Program-made: the position numbers and the translations under genes | Notes under the pieces: model-generated | What the model saw: only the letters and a program-made list of their open reading frames with translations | Databases searched by the model: none | What the model was told of the DNA's origin: nothing | Source: an uncultured Lysobacteraceae bacterium | GTDB taxonomy: Bacteria; Pseudomonadota; Gammaproteobacteria; Xanthomonadales; Rhodanobacteraceae | Reading direction: 5' to 3' | Assembly (NCBI GenBank): GCA_946482585.1 | Contig: CAMLSI010000077.1 | Span: 1-14,694 of the forward strand | DNA length: 14,694 nt | Shown here: positions 6,679 through 13,148 of the stretch, one piece after another | Layout: every line of letters begins with the position of its first letter | Numbering within the stretch: position 1 is the stretch's first letter

Positions 6679-9600
6679 ATGATCACTCGATCCCGTCCGT
6701 TCCCGAGCGCCTCCGGCGCCGGGTCTTCGACTCCATCCACAGCCGGACATGGCGCGCGCCTGCGGCGCTGCCTGCTCGCTGCCGCGGTCGCCGCGACGGC
6801 GCTCGTCGCCGCTGCGACCGTGCAGGCCGAAACCGCCGCGCACCGTATCGTCACGGCGGCGACTCGCGCAACCGTCGCGGCGACAAAGCCCGCGACGGCG
6901 CCTGCTGCGGTCAAAGCTGCCGCGGACATCTCCGTCAGCGTCGTCGGCACCGGCGCGCTCTACGTGAGCCGTGAAACCGCGGCGCTGAATTTCTGGCTCG
7001 TCGACGCCGCGGCCGGCACGGTCGAGCGCAAGGCCAGCCTGAGCTTCGATCCGACGATCGACCAGATCATCGCGATCGAACTCGGCGATGCGGTGACCGG
7101 CGTGTTGTTCGCCGACAATCTGCGTACGTCGGGCGATCAGTTCCGTCTCGCTTTCCGCGGCGAGATCGCCGACGGCGGCATCGCGATGCCGCTGAAAGCC
7201 GGCGCGCTCGCGCCGCTCGCCGCGATCACGGTGCCGGACGAAATCGTCGCGATCGACCCTTCGCAGACCGATCTGCTTGCGCTGATCGACACGCAGAACC
7301 AGATCTTCGCGCGCGTCCACGACGTCACGCAGATGCAGTCGGACCAGATCGAACTGTTCAAGCTCCAGGCGCAGAACGAACTCGTCGATTTCTACGAGAC
7401 GCAGGTCCACGAAGGTCCGGTCGGTCAGGCGATGCTCGACGATGCGGCCGCCGGCATTCAGGCGCGGCACGATGCGTTTCTCACACAGGTGAACGTCGAT
7501 CTCGCGGAACTGCAGGCCAAAGCCGCGCAGATCACGCAGACCGGCAACGAGCAGGCCGCGCGCTATGAAGGGCCCGTGCTCCAGTGCATCAACGGCCAGG
7601 TCGCGAAAATCAGCGAACGCCTGAACTCGCTCGACGCGCGGCTGTCGACCATCGTCGACGAGACCTACAGCGAACGTACCGAAGCCGAAATCGCCGCGGC
7701 GGAAGCCGAGTTCCAGCGCAACGAGATGAGCCTGCTGGCCTGCGTCGACACGCTGGGCTTCGAGAACTACGCGCCGACCGTCGGCGTCAACGAGGAAGGC
7801 GCCGGCTATCAACCGATCGCGAACGCGGCGCAGGCACTGCTCGACGACATCGAGCCGCGCGTCGAAACCTGGCGGCTCGCGCTCGAAGCGGCCGGCATGG
7901 ACAAGGCGGCGCGTATCGAAAACACGTCGATCGCAACGAACGCCGCTGCGTTCGACAGCTATTTCAGCGAATGGGCGAGCCCGACCTACACGAGCGAGGA
8001 TCCGACCGGCCTGCCGTCGCTGCCCGGTGCGCGCGCGAAGCGGCTCCAGGACATCGCGGCGGCGAAGGCGGCGGCCGATGAGGCGGAGGGCGTCAAGGCC
8101 GACGCCGTCAAGGGCGGCGAAGTGCTCTGCGACGCGGAAACCTGGAACTTCGAGTTCAACATCGGCGCGGCCAGCGTCGTGATCGGCACGCCCTGGGACG
8201 ACAACATCGTCACCGGCAGCAACATCAATCTCGTGTTCGCGCTGCGCGGCGACGACTGCATCGAAAGCCATGCGGGCTACGACCTCGTCGTCGCCGGCCC
8301 GGGCGCCGACCGTGTGTTCGCCGGCGACGATCATGACATCGTGCTCGGCGGCCGCGACAACGACGAGATCCACGGCGGCGCCGGCAACTCGTATACCGTG
8401 ACCGCTGGTCCCGTCGTGCTCGAGTTCGATCTCGGCAACCTGCTGATCGGACAGGCCGGCGACGACACGATCTTCGGCGGCGAAGTCGCGGCCGACCGCG
8501 GCGCCGACGGCAACGTGGACGACCATGGTTATACCGACTTCGTGTTCGGCGACGCGCTGCTGTTCGGCCACCCGGCCGGCAACGACGTCATCGACGGCGA
8601 GATGGGTATCGACTTCCTGTTCGGTCAGCAGGGCAACGACCAGATCACGAACCTCGTTCCCGGCGTGTTCGCCGTCGACGGCCTCGACGTGCCGTTCGGC
8701 ACCTTCTTCTTCGGCGGCATCGGCAACGACACCATCGTCGGCAGCAACACCACGGTCGCTGGCATATTCCCGCTGCTCGGTGACTTCATCTTCGGCAACG
8801 ACGGCAACGACATCATCAGCGCCAATGCCGGCATGGATTTCGTGTTTGGCGCAAACGGCGACGATCGCATCGACGCCGGCCGCGACATGGACTTCGCGTT
8901 CGGTTCCGACGGCAATGATTCCGTCGTCGGCAACGACGGCATGGATCTCGTGACCGGCAATACCGGCAACGACACCGTGCGCGGTTCGGCCGGCCTGATC
9001 GATCTGGTGTTCGGCGGCGAAGGCAACGACACGCTGTTCGGCGACGACGGCATGGATCTCGTGTTCGGCCGCGACGGGGCCGACCGCATCTTCGGCGGCA
9101 ACGGCATCGACCTGATCTTCGGCGGGAGCGAAGCCGACATCATCGAGGGCAACGACGGTATCGATCTCGTGTTCGGCGGTCCGGCCGAAGACATCATCAA
9201 TGGCAACGACGGCATCGATCTGTTGTTCGGCAACGCGGAATCCGACACGATCCGCGGCGGCAATGCGACCGACATCATCTTCGGCAACGACAACAGCCAG
9301 AAGAAGGACGAGTTCCTCTACGGCGATGCGGGTATCGACCTCGTATTCGGCAACTCGGGCAACGACGTCATCGAAGGCGGCGCCGACCTCGACCTGCTGT
9401 TCGGCAATCGCGGCGACGACAAGATCAGCGGCAACGACGGCACCGATATCGCGTTCGGCAACCACGGCATGGACCTCATCAACGGCGACAACGGTGTCGA
9501 CATCCTGTTCGGCGGTTCGGAATGGGACGTGATCAAGGGCGGCGCCGACACCGACATCGTGTTCGGCGGCGACGGCTGCGACGCGATCGACGGCGGCGAC

Positions 9601-10275
9601 GGCACCGACATCCTGTTCGGCAACGACTACATGGATCTCATCGTCGGCGGCAACGGCATCGACATCGTGTTCGGCGGTGCGGGCAAGGACCACGTGCAGG
9701 GCGGCAACGACACCGACTTCCTGTTCGGCGGCGACGAAGACGACTATCTCGCCGGCGACGGCAGCCTCGACGTGACCTTCGGCGGTTCGGGCAACGACTA
9801 CCTGCTCGGCGGTTCCGGCCTGGACGTGATGTTCGGCGGCGACGGCAATGACTTCGCACGCGGCGATGCCGATGCGGACTTCCTGTTCGGCGGTAACAAC
9901 GACGACACGCTCGACGGCGCCGACGGCACCGACTTCCTGTTCGCCGGTTCGGGCAATGACAGGCTCAACTCGGGTGCCGGCACCGACTTCAGCTTCGGCG
10001 GCAGCGGTGCGGATCGCCTGCGTGCGGTCGAAGGCAGGAACTTCGCGTTCGGCGGCGCCGACAACGATGTCGTCGACGGCTATTCGTCGAGCACGCCGGA
10101 TCCGTGGGATCTGCTCTCCGGCGCGGGCGGCGACGACACGATCACGGGCAATCAGACGAACACGCGCGATCTGCGTCTCGGCGGTTCCGGCAGCGATACG
10201 AAGGTCTGGAACACCACCTATGTTTCGGCCAGCGAGTTCAGCGTGAGCTGGAGCGGCAGCGCCGTCTGCCAGTAA
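6679..10275 (+). CDS. Exported RTX-like calcium-binding beta-roll protein with helical N-terminal half
   Basis: A 1198-residue protein. The chosen ATG has GAGAGAA upstream and begins a long signal peptide: a 30-residue n-region ending RLRR, hydrophobic CLLAAAVAATALVAAA, and probable cleavage after VQA at residue 50. Residues about 85-185 look beta-rich; 186-490 are helical with coiled-coil character (DTQNQIFARVHDVTQMQ; AEIAAAEAEFQRNEM). From about 530 to 1175 come RTX-like nonapeptides related to GGxGxDxUx, expected to fold as a Ca2+-filled beta-roll. Twenty-four 18-residue units at 702-1138 are almost perfectly regular. RTX proteins usually leave by type I secretion with an uncleaved C-terminal signal. 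Here there is a Sec signal and the C-terminus (SVSWSGSAVCQ) shows no obvious type I signal, so it may be periplasmic or use a second outer-membrane step. No enzyme domain is visible; a structural, adhesive or surface-layer role is possible. It has its own leader and a terminator behind it. Confidence 0.85.
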   Translation: MITRSRPFPSASGAGSSTPSTAGHGARLRRCLLAAAVAATALVAAATVQAETAAHRIVTAATRATVAATKPATAPAAVKAAADISVSVVGTGALYVSRETAALNFWLVDAAAGTVERKASLSFDPTIDQIIAIELGDAVTGVLFADNLRTSGDQFRLAFRGEIADGGIAMPLKAGALAPLAAITVPDEIVAIDPSQTDLLALIDTQNQIFARVHDVTQMQSDQIELFKLQAQNELVDFYETQVHEGPVGQAMLDDAAAGIQARHDAFLTQVNVDLAELQAKAAQITQTGNEQAARYEGPVLQCINGQVAKISERLNSLDARLSTIVDETYSERTEAEIAAAEAEFQRNEMSLLACVDTLGFENYAPTVGVNEEGAGYQPIANAAQALLDDIEPRVETWRLALEAAGMDKAARIENTSIATNAAAFDSYFSEWASPTYTSEDPTGLPSLPGARAKRLQDIAAAKAAADEAEGVKADAVKGGEVLCDAETWNFEFNIGAASVVIGTPWDDNIVTGSNINLVFALRGDDCIESHAGYDLVVAGPGADRVFAGDDHDIVLGGRDNDEIHGGAGNSYTVTAGPVVLEFDLGNLLIGQAGDDTIFGGEVAADRGADGNVDDHGYTDFVFGDALLFGHPAGNDVIDGEMGIDFLFGQQGNDQITNLVPGVFAVDGLDVPFGTFFFGGIGNDTIVGSNTTVAGIFPLLGDFIFGNDGNDIISANAGMDFVFGANGDDRIDAGRDMDFAFGSDGNDSVVGNDGMDLVTGNTGNDTVRGSAGLIDLVFGGEGNDTLFGDDGMDLVFGRDGADRIFGGNGIDLIFGGSEADIIEGNDGIDLVFGGPAEDIINGNDGIDLLFGNAESDTIRGGNATDIIFGNDNSQKKDEFLYGDAGIDLVFGNSGNDVIEGGADLDLLFGNRGDDKISGNDGTDIAFGNHGMDLINGDNGVDILFGGSEWDVIKGGADTDIVFGGDGCDAIDGGDGTDILFGNDYMDLIVGGNGIDIVFGGAGKDHVQGGNDTDFLFGGDEDDYLAGDGSLDVTFGGSGNDYLLGGSGLDVMFGGDGNDFARGDADADFLFGGNNDDTLDGADGTDFLFAGSGNDRLNSGAGTDFSFGGSGADRLRAVEGRNFAFGGADNDVVDGYSSSTPDPWDLLSGAGGDDTITGNQTNTRDLRLGGSGSDTKVWNTTYVSASEFSVSWSGSAVCQ
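8782..10092 (+). repeat. 24 tandem 54-bp (18-residue) RTX beta-roll units
   Basis: Residues 702-1138 of the RTX protein divide into 24 units beginning with D (N in the last), with consensus D-[FLIV]-x-F-G-[GN]-x-x-x-D-x-[ILV]-x-G-x-x-x-[ITM]. All are 18 residues long except unit 4 (19, extra residue in GSAGLI) and unit 10 (22, containing NSQKKDEF). Phe occupies position 4 in 23 units; unit 4 has Thr. Each unit is two nonapeptide half-turns, one ending in the aromatic strand (DLVF, DFLF, DIVF) and one in a polar strand (DTIR, DVIE). Less regular repeats extend from about 8275. The codons are also repetitive (ttcggcggc, ggcaacgac), so the DNA is a diverged tandem array. Confidence 0.9.
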
Positions 10276-10344
10276 CCCGGAGCCGGTGCGCCGTCGCACC
10301 CGTTGCGGGGACGCGCCGGATCGGACCCGACACATCAAGGCAAT

Positions 10345-10378
10345 AAAAAACCCCGGCATTGCCGGGGTTTTTCTTTTT
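10345..10378. terminator. Bidirectional intrinsic terminator between convergent genes
   Basis: AAAAAA (10345-10350), CCCCGGC (10351-10357), loop ATT, GCCGGGG (10361-10367), TTTTT, then C and another TTTTT to 10378. The perfect 7-bp GC stem is flanked by an A-tract on the left and a T-tract on the right, so it works on both strands. It lies 69 bases after the RTX stop and 21 bases beyond the end of the minus-strand lipoprotein gene, and should end both transcripts. Confidence 0.9.
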
Positions 10379-10399
10379 CGCCGGAAGCGAAAAAGCCGA

Positions 10400-10816
10400 T
10401 CAGAAATCGGTGCAGCCGAACGCGCTCATCGAGCTCTTGGCGGCGTCGTTCGCCGCGGTGCAGGCCTGTGCGAGGCTGGCCTTGCCGGCGTCGGTCGCTG
10501 CGGCCTGCTTCCACGCCTGACGCATCTGGTCGAGGCTGGCCTGCAGCTGAGCGCGCGAGGCTTCCGGCACCTTGCCCGATACGCAGGCCATGTACTTGTT
10601 GATGTAGTTGTCGCATTCCGGAACGCCGACGGCATCGGCGGTGGCCGGTGCAGCGGTCGCGGCCGGCGGCGGGGTGACCGGTGCAGCAGCCGGCGGCGTG
10701 GCCGGCGCGGTGGTTGCAGCGGGAGCGGCCGGCTTGGCCGGTTCCGGCTGTTTCTGGCAGGCAGCCAGCGCGAGCACGGCGCTGGCGATGATGAGCGGGC
10801 GAGCAAAGCGGATCAT
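10400..10816 (-). CDS. Small lipoprotein with Pro/Ala linker and four-cysteine helical domain
   Basis: A 138-residue lipoprotein read right to left from the ATG at 10816, which has AGGAGA at a proper distance; an upstream in-frame Met at 10942 gives a non-protein-like extension and is rejected. The signal is MIRFARPLIIASAVLALAAC, with lipobox LAAC and lipidated Cys20. Residues 21-62 are a Pro/Ala/Thr linker that would span part of the envelope. Residues about 64-138 are a compact, mainly helical domain with Cys68, Cys78, Cys119 and Cys135, spaced so that two disulfides could clamp two helices. I do not recognise the family; small hypothetical lipoproteins of this build are frequent in gammaproteobacteria. 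The residue after Cys20 is Gln, not Asp, so outer-membrane sorting is expected by the general Lol rule. It is monocistronic, ending at the bidirectional terminator. Confidence 0.85.
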   Translation of the reverse strand: MIRFARPLIIASAVLALAACQKQPEPAKPAAPAATTAPATPPAAAPVTPPPAATAAPATADAVGVPECDNYINKYMACVSGKVPEASRAQLQASLDQMRQAWKQAAATDAGKASLAQACTAANDAAKSSMSAFGCTDF

Positions 10817-10901
10817 CGGTTTCTCCTGGTAATCGATGGCATCGCCGCAGGGCGACGATGTAGCAACAACGCTGCGGCAGCGATCGAACGAACATCCCCA
10901 T

Positions 10902-10940
10902 GCCCGCCGCAGGGTCGTGGACAGGCACGACTCGGCGGGC
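10902..10940 (-). repeat. Interrupted inverted repeat in the lipoprotein leader
   Basis: GCCCGCCG (10902-10909) pairs with CGGCGGGC (10933-10940), and inside it GTCGTG (10914-10919) pairs with CACGAC (10926-10931), with a small asymmetric bulge and a 6-base loop. It lies 86-124 bases before the lipoprotein start codon, next to the possible -10 box. It could be a structured 5' leader or a regulator site. No T-run follows on the minus strand. Confidence 0.35.
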
Positions 10941-11050
10941 ACTCTAACGCAGCTGAACGACGATTGTTTGTCCGCCGGATGAACGAAAGTCCAATGCAGA
11001 CGCGTCCCGCGAGCGGGTAGGGATTCCGTACGAATTTCGCCGGTGCCAAA

Positions 11051-11082
11051 GAAAACGCCGAGACCATGACGGCCTCGGCGTT
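11051..11082 (-). terminator. Intrinsic terminator, minus strand (distal of two)
   Basis: On the plus strand AACGCCGAG (11054-11062) and CTCGGCGTT (11074-11082) form a 9-bp stem that can extend inward. On the minus strand it is followed by TTTT, C, TTT (complement of 11045-11055). This suits termination of transcription coming from the right, and is the second of two such signals after the small reading frame ending at 11156. Confidence 0.65.
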
Positions 11083-11100
11083 GAAGGAGGCCGGTCCGAC

Positions 11101-11126
11101 AAAACCCGCACGCCGTCGCGCGCGGG
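11101..11126 (-). terminator. Intrinsic terminator, minus strand (proximal of two)
   Basis: Plus-strand CCCGCACGC (11105-11113) and GCGCGCGGG (11118-11126) pair over 9 bp, one of them a G-U pair in the minus-strand RNA, with a 4-base loop. Plus-strand AAAA at 11101-11104 gives a TTTT tail on the minus strand. It lies 29 bases past the stop codon at 11156, a normal distance for the end of a transcript. Confidence 0.45.
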
Positions 11127-11155
11127 CACGCAAACCGCGCAAAGTTCAGGCGCGC

Positions 11156-11479
11156 CTAGCAGTGGCCGCCGTTCAGGCCGGACGGCGGCGTTTCCCACCC
11201 GTACTCGAAGCCGAGGTACGGGAACGGGTCCTGCCCCGGACCGGTCGACTCCGACTTGCCGGGATAGACATCGACGATGTTGTTGCCGCCGAGGGGCGCG
11301 CGCAGATCGCCGGTGACGTTGCAGCTCGCCGTGGACCTACCTTGGCGTGGCGTACCTCGGGCGGCAAAGGAGTCCGCTCGCGGCCGGTCGACACGACCGG
11401 CAATCCGCGACAGACCGGTGTGGTCGCGATTGCTCAGACAGGGATGGCGGCCCGACGGCCGCCGCTCTCGATCGGTCAC
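11156..11479 (-). CDS. Short reading frame of unknown function, possibly a frameshifted remnant
   Basis: A 107-codon frame starting with GTG at 11479 whose first base overlaps the stop of the gene upstream (TAGTG), which could couple translation; no good Shine-Dalgarno is visible. The last 55 or so residues look like real protein (GDLRAPLGGNNIVDVYPGK, DPFPYLGFEYGWE, ending NGGHC) with high third-position GC. The first half is Arg-rich with poorer third-position GC. In that part another frame (about 11345-11405, VVSTGRERTPLPPEVRHAK) looks better, so a frameshift near 11335-11345 is possible. Either it is a small coupled gene, or the 3' end of a damaged gene. Two tandem terminators behind it show that the end at 11156 is a genuine end of a transcript. 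I recognise no family. Confidence 0.4.
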   Translation of the reverse strand: MTDRERRPSGRHPCLSNRDHTGLSRIAGRVDRPRADSFAARGTPRQGRSTASCNVTGDLRAPLGGNNIVDVYPGKSESTGPGQDPFPYLGFEYGWETPPSGLNGGHC

Positions 11480-12168
11480 TACAGCGACGGTTCCGAAACC
11501 TCGACGTGATCCGCCTCGGCACTTTCGTTCGCGCGGACCGAGGCGGGTACGAACACGCCGCGATTCGGGTCGTACGCGAGGGGCTGGCTGGTCACGTCGC
11601 CGCCAAATGTGACCTTGGTGGCGGGCGCCGTGATGTTGCTCACGAAGGTACTGCTGCCGAACATCGACTGCAGCCAGACGTAGATCGTCGAGGTCGGCGT
11701 CAGTACGGCCATCATCTGCGACAGCAGCGCGGTGGCCGAGACCGGCTGGGGCGGGGTGCCGGCTCCATTGACCATGGCCGACTGGGCCAGGCCGAAGGTG
11801 AGCAGCGGCATAGCCGACGGCGGTGCTTCGTTCTGGATGCCGTAGGACCCGGCCGGTGCGCCGCCCGGCGTCGGACCACCGAACGTCATCGACGGCTGAA
11901 AGCGGTAGATCGACGCATCCTGCGCCGGTGGCGACACGGCCGACATCTGCGTGATCGTCGCGCCGTTCGCGAGGCTCGTGGTCGACGCATAGAGGCCGTA
12001 CTGATCTTCCCAGGTCACCGTGTTGCTCGCGAGCGGGTTGAACACGATCCAGGCCACGTTCGGCGGGGCGCCGTTGACCGATCGGCCGACCGTGATGCGT
12101 TGGCCGGTGGCACGCAGCATGGACAGCGACTGCGGGTCGATCTGCAGATTGAGGCTGTAACGGGACAT
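11479..12168 (-). CDS. Protein of unknown function, 229 residues, predicted beta-rich
   Basis: Read from the ATG at 12168, which has AGGAGA at proper spacing; an upstream in-frame ATG at 12225 adds 19 residues without a ribosome binding site. The protein starts MSRYSLNLQIDPQSLSMLR and has no signal peptide or transmembrane segment. The N-terminal half has strand-like segments: a G-x-x-ITVGRSVNG, then VAWIVFNPLASNTVTWEDQYGLYAST with conserved-looking aromatics. The middle is Pro/Gly-rich (FGGPTPGGAPAGSYG). A hydrophobic part (LLSQMMAVLTPTSTIYVWLQ) follows, then TKVTFGGDVTSQPLAYDP. I do not recognise the family; the pattern is compatible with a beta-sandwich such as a lectin- or pore-forming-like fold, but that is speculation. 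Base composition matches the neighbours. It may be co-transcribed with the short frame after it. Confidence 0.8.
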   Translation of the reverse strand: MSRYSLNLQIDPQSLSMLRATGQRITVGRSVNGAPPNVAWIVFNPLASNTVTWEDQYGLYASTTSLANGATITQMSAVSPPAQDASIYRFQPSMTFGGPTPGGAPAGSYGIQNEAPPSAMPLLTFGLAQSAMVNGAGTPPQPVSATALLSQMMAVLTPTSTIYVWLQSMFGSSTFVSNITAPATKVTFGGDVTSQPLAYDPNRGVFVPASVRANESAEADHVEVSEPSL

Positions 12169-12188
12169 GGGTGTCTCCTGAGAAAGGG

Positions 12189-12204
12189 CGGCGCGGTCGC
12201 GCCG
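12189..12204 (-). other. GC hairpin in the leader of the 229-residue protein gene
   Basis: CGGCGC (12189-12194), loop of four, GCGCCG (12199-12204). It sits about 20 bases before the start codon, directly upstream of the ribosome binding site on the minus strand, followed there by CCCTTTCT. It could limit ribosome access or weakly terminate transcription from the DUF4124 gene. Such hairpins arise easily in GC-rich DNA. The rest of the 238-base gap up to 12406 shows no gene. Confidence 0.25.
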
Positions 12205-12406
12205 TCTCTCTGTCGCGTAGTGCACGAGGCGGCAGTGCCGATAGCTAGCGCAGTTTCATCGGCGCGGCGATCGCGCCTTGGCTCCCGGCGTGGCGTGGTC
12301 GCCGTCGGCGACCGCAGGACGGGCGGGCGGGTGTTTCACCGCCTCGATCGTGCGCTCGCTTCGCGAGCACACGCGCCCGCGACCGCTGCCGGAACTGCAG
12401 GAACGC

Positions 12407-12991
12407 TCAGCGACACGGATCGCGGCCGAGATTGCGCTCGTAGGTGCTGACGTCTTCATCGTGCTCGTGACCGGACCGGTCGCTGGCGCTGGCTGCATGG
12501 ATGCGGCGGCAGGCGTCGGCGCGCGCGATCGGCCTGCCGGACACGGCAACCGCCGCGCTGCTCGCACGGCTGCGTCCGCGTGTGGCCGCGTGCCGGAGTT
12601 CGACGTTGCCGGCGATCGCCGCCGGGCACGGCGAATGCTGATAGAACACGTCGCCGTTCGCCGCGCGGCATTCCCAGGATGCATCCGGAGCCACGGTGAC
12701 GACGGGCGTGCGCGGGCGACGGCGAGAGGCGGGCGGGTTGCGGGAGCGCGATGAGGCCGTTGCGCGTGTCTTGCCGGCACGCGGCGCAGGTGCGACGGCC
12801 GTCGGTGCGGCTTCGGCTGCCGCGGGTTCGGCCCGCACTGCGAATTCGCCGCCGCGTGCGTGCGCGCTGCAGGGCTTTTCCTGGAATGCGACGAGGCCGT
12901 CGGCATCGGTACATTTGTAGATCGTGAGCGCGTGCGCCGGCGTGGCGACCACGGCGAGAACGAGCAGCGACAGCAGCAACGGATGGTGCAT
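12407..12991 (-). CDS. Secreted DUF4124-domain protein with two Cys-pair motifs
   Basis: A 194-residue protein read from the ATG at 12991, with GAGGGA upstream. Residues 1-21 are a Sec signal peptide (LLLSLLVLAVVATPAHA, cleavage before LTIYKC). Residues 22-41 match the DUF4124 pattern (IYKCTDADGLVAFQEKPC), in which a Tyr/Trp-Lys-Cys strand is followed by xDxxGxxxFxxxPC. A second, diverged copy lies at 105-122 (SWECRAANGDVFYQHSPC). The Cys pairs are Cys26/Cys41 and Cys108/Cys122, probably disulfides in the periplasm. Between and after them the chain is Ala/Pro/Arg-rich and likely disordered; Cys161 and Cys193 are near the end. DUF4124 proteins are common in proteobacteria; their function is not known. 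The gene is separated from sat/cysC by 157 bases with a long hairpin, so it is probably transcribed on its own. Confidence 0.85.
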   Translation of the reverse strand: MHHPLLLSLLVLAVVATPAHALTIYKCTDADGLVAFQEKPCSAHARGGEFAVRAEPAAAEAAPTAVAPAPRAGKTRATASSRSRNPPASRRRPRTPVVTVAPDASWECRAANGDVFYQHSPCPAAIAGNVELRHAATRGRSRASSAAVAVSGRPIARADACRRIHAASASDRSGHEHDEDVSTYERNLGRDPCR

Positions 12992-13062
12992 GGCGACAGT
13001 CCCTCGGTGAGCCTGTCGCCACGTTACGAAGGGCGGCGTCTCTGCGCCTCGTCATTGCACCG

Positions 13063-13094
13063 GCGCTCGCGTCGGATTCTTCCGACGCGAGCGC
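13063..13094 (-). terminator. Perfect 14-bp hairpin downstream of sat/cysC
   Basis: GCGCTCGCGTCGGA (13063-13076), loop TTCT, TCCGACGCGAGCGC (13081-13094): 14 paired bases without mismatch and a 4-base loop. It lies 54 bases past the sat/cysC stop. On the minus strand no T-run follows, so it is not a standard intrinsic terminator; it may protect the mRNA 3' end or stop transcription without a U-tract. It is the strongest simple hairpin that I see in the window. Confidence 0.6.
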
Positions 13095-13148
13095 AGGCCT
13101 ATGCCGATCGCACCCGGCAACATCGCGGGCGCGTCTTGCGGATCGCTC

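Larger units (their letters stand above)
10817..11155. other. Intergenic region upstream of the lipoprotein gene, with terminators of the next minus-strand unit
   Basis: I see no credible gene in these 339 bases. The left part must contain the leader and promoter of the lipoprotein gene; a TTAGAGT sequence on the minus strand at about 10943-10949 could be a -10 box, but I find no matching -35. The right part (11051-11126) holds two minus-strand hairpins with T-runs that end the next transcription unit. Confidence 0.55.

Noticed and set aside
8782..10092. The 54-bp periodic DNA as a possible CRISPR array or other non-coding repeat
   Set aside because: The period is an exact multiple of three, the frame is open throughout and the repeats make clear RTX units; there are no constant repeats separated by unique spacers.
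5923..10359. A 1478-codon open frame on the minus strand opposite the RTX gene, with repetitive Val/Ala/Glu-rich translation
   Set aside because: It mirrors the 54-bp repeats and GC-rich codons of the RTX gene; it has no ribosome binding site and no recognisable domain, and runs through the terminator and the intergenic region.
10817..10942. A longer start for the lipoprotein gene at 10942
   Set aside because: The extension is Cys/Arg/Ser-rich, lacks a ribosome binding site and would move the lipobox to residue 62; the ATG at 10816 has AGGAGA.
12256..13055. Overlapping Arg/Pro-rich frames around the DUF4124 gene on both strands
   Set aside because: They are other-frame translations of the real gene; only the 12407-12991 frame has a signal peptide, a known motif and a ribosome binding site.
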